Part shown: positions 62,141-64,000 of the stretch, one piece after another | How positions within the stretch are numbered: position 1 is the first letter of the stretch | How the letters are laid out: each line of letters begins with the position of its first letter | From: Rotaria socialis | Lineage: Eukaryota > Rotifera > Eurotatoria > Philodinida > Philodinidae | Reading direction: 5' to 3' | Length of the DNA: 64,000 nucleotides | Assembly: GCA_905331475.1 (NCBI GenBank) | Contig: CAJNYU010000513.1 | Location: 54,338 to 118,337, forward strand | Made by a program: the position numbers and the translations under genes | Notes under the pieces: generated by a model | Database searches by the model: none | What the model saw: only the letters and a program-made list of their open reading frames with translations | Told to the model about the DNA's origin: nothing

Positions 62141-63393
62141 TAAAATGTGCAACTATACGGGAATGTAATAAGGGGCGATAACGTAAAATTGTTGTTTAAT
62201 ACATTGATAGAGAATAAAATTACAAAGTCTTGCAGTGATACAATAAATCAACAGCTTGATTTGGATCGGAAAAGTGTGACTTGCCGATCTCTGATTTATA
62301 TCAACAAGAATATTGATTAGTTTTCGTGTATAAATAGTAACAAAAAATACATTGTATCTTCAATTTGACAAAAAAGGAGCAAACTATGAATCAGGATTTA
62401 TTTTATGTCTACCTACATGTAAAATTCGATCGATTGCGACAAATCTATGTTTACTTATCATTGATGAAGGTGAAATGGAATGTTATGCCGGCGTAAAACT
62501 TTGAAAAAAATCGAACTTTTTTAAAACGCTAACATTGTATTACCTACGAAGCTGGAGTCAAGTATGATTTAAAATCGTTACACGACAGGATAACTTGATT
62601 TCTCTTATAGACCAGAACTATCCTTTTACACTGAAAACAAGTTTCCGAATAGAAAGAGATTATGGTATGATAGTAAAAGGTTTCATATAGCAACTTTGTT
62701 TTAGAGAGATAAGAAGGCATGTTTATCTTTGTTAACGTGATTCATAGTTGTCTAACACCAACAGAAATGACATCAAGAAAATCAGATATAATAGTGAAGT
62801 GAATGTTCAATTTACTAGCACAGCACTATGGTTCAAATAGAGACCAATGAAAAGCGTCCAAGCTGAATTAAACTATTAATTGAAAAAAGCAGCTTTAAAC
62901 ATACAGATAAAAGCAATACTGAGTCAAAAATGCTAGGATAAACCACCTTAAGTTGCTTATGAAAAGTTAACATTGGAATGGTATAAAAATCATGGCATAG
63001 TATATATAATAATATTTTATTAAATTTTTTCTTAATATAAACCAGTTCATACATGGAATCTGCTATGATATACCGAAGTAGCAGAGGGTAAAAGAAAAGA
63101 ATGGGGAATATGAAATAGCAGGAAAACAACTGTGAGTAAGCAGAGAAAAGTTAGGTTTTTTTCCAAGTTAATAATAGTTTATAACTTAGAGAGTTAGGAA
63201 AATAATAAAAAGAAACAAAAGAAGCGAAAAAATCTTAAACTCAAAAAAGCAGATCAAGGTTAAATATGGCTGACACAATTGCTTTGTTCTTTTTGTGTTC
63301 ATGTGTGAGATTCTATTTTCAAGCACATACCATTTCAGTTATTCATTCTTCTCGGTCATATGGCTGAGTTGATAACTGTTTATGTAATTACGG
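62141..63393. other. Intergenic
   Basis: AT-rich with no supported gene. It is the 3' flank of the minus-strand paralogue that follows. Confidence 0.35.
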
Positions 63394-64000
63394 TCATTGT
63401 TTTCCTCCTCTAGCTAAACGTCTTATTCGTTCATTGTGTCTCAATTTCGCTTTCACAAAGTTTGGATTGAACGTTTTGTTCACTTTTGTAAGCAATGCGA
63501 ACAATCCAACGATGTGTACGGGTACCATAGCAACAAACATCAGAGTTGTAACGATTGCTACAGGTTGTTGACAGGCTGCTTCCTTGACGATAGGGGATAA
63601 ACGAATATTAGCATGAAAAACTTTCATCATGAAAATAGACTATACATACGAAATCTTGTGGTGTTATAACCGTCATATCAGTAACCAGCTGACTAGTAGT
63701 AATAACGGTAACACTGGTGGTGGCTAAAAGTAAACATAACCATAGTGAAAGAATGGAACAGAGACGGCATAGCGTCTTTCTTACTTGCTGTGCTGGTGGT
63801 AGTAGTGGTTGTCGTAGTAGTATTGGGAGGCCCCGTCGTACTTGTGATAGCAATACCAGTTGTCGTAAGCTATGATAACGAAACAGTGTTCTCATTTGAG
63901 ATTTTCTAAAAATAAGCAGAATAGCTGCGATTTGCCACTTACCAATGTATTAACAGTTGTAAAGGATATAGTTCTTGTTGTCACTGTGTGTGTCGTAGGC
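63394..64000 (-). CDS. Second SHFRGG-family protein, 3' end (runs off right edge)
   Basis: Four exons are visible: 64000-63943 (partial), 63869-63785, 63723-63650 and 63582-63394. They match exons 7-10 of the gene at 52087-54685 in order, phase and nearly in size (85/88, 74/74 and 189/180 nt). They encode the end of the Thr-rich stalk, the transmembrane helix PVAIVTTLMFVAMVPVHIVG and a basic tail ending RRLARGGKQ. The two genes form a tandem pair in the same direction, about 8.7 kb apart. The exon at the edge and its following intron are almost identical to the first gene, whereas the other exons differ clearly. Confidence 0.82.

Noticed and set aside
1-64000. CRISPR arrays, rRNA or tRNA genes, prokaryotic operons
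   Set aside because: No regularly spaced repeats with unique spacers and no RNA-gene signatures were found; introns and domain types are eukaryotic.

Overview
The window looks like nuclear DNA of a small invertebrate, most likely a bdelloid rotifer. It is AT-rich, and most introns are about 45-90 nt with GT...AG ends. It has TGTGGG-type (GTGTGGGT) telomere-like tracts. It encodes an ADP-ribosyltransferase/TPR fusion of a type typical of bdelloids and a tandem family of secreted/membrane proteins starting SHFRGG. It is also littered with small decayed transposons. The species call is inference from these traits.

Left part (1-6.3 kb): the 5' end of a neprilysin-like M13 peptidase runs off the left edge (minus strand). 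It is followed by a telomere-like tract with a palindromic repeat, a two-exon LURP-one/Tubby-C-like gene (1663-3026) whose intron holds a 300-bp palindromic element, a small secreted eight-cysteine protein (3916-4410), a palindromic element, and a broken leucine-rich-repeat gene. From 6.3 to 23.8 kb real genes are sparse: a UBR4-type UBR-box relic, two partial genes at 11.8 and 13.1-14.1 kb, a degraded DDE transposase (15.2-17 kb), a broken apolipoprotein-L-like gene (19.4-20.2 kb), a LINE tail beside telomere-like repeats, and several inverted-repeat elements.

Middle (23.8-45 kb): a single-exon protein with two aspartic-protease DTG motifs, then a complete exocyst subunit EXO70/EXOC7 gene on the minus strand (12 exons, about 733 aa, 27271-31568). 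After that comes a long gene-poor stretch with a Harbinger-like element around an N gap, a decayed extracellular-domain fragment, a hAT-like MITE and a 927-bp long-TIR element.

Right part (45.6-64 kb): a DUF1771-Smr protein, the ART-TPR gene (642 aa, with glutamine in place of the usual catalytic glutamate), a small helical protein, the ten-exon SHFRGG gene (661 aa), a 601-bp direct repeat joined by a single N, a 1.5-kb hAT-like element carrying a possible captured exon, a MULE transposase pseudogene, a hAT transposase relic with a MITE inserted in it, and the 3' end of a second SHFRGG gene leaving the window at 64000.

The genes are ordinary cellular genes (peptidase, exocytosis, RNA/DNA-binding Smr, extracellular adhesion-like proteins) and do not form one pathway. 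The unifying signal is the mobile-element layer. At least five elements have near-perfect terminal inverted repeats and matching 8-bp target duplications. About ten palindromic islands are largely built from degenerate copies of their own private sequence word.
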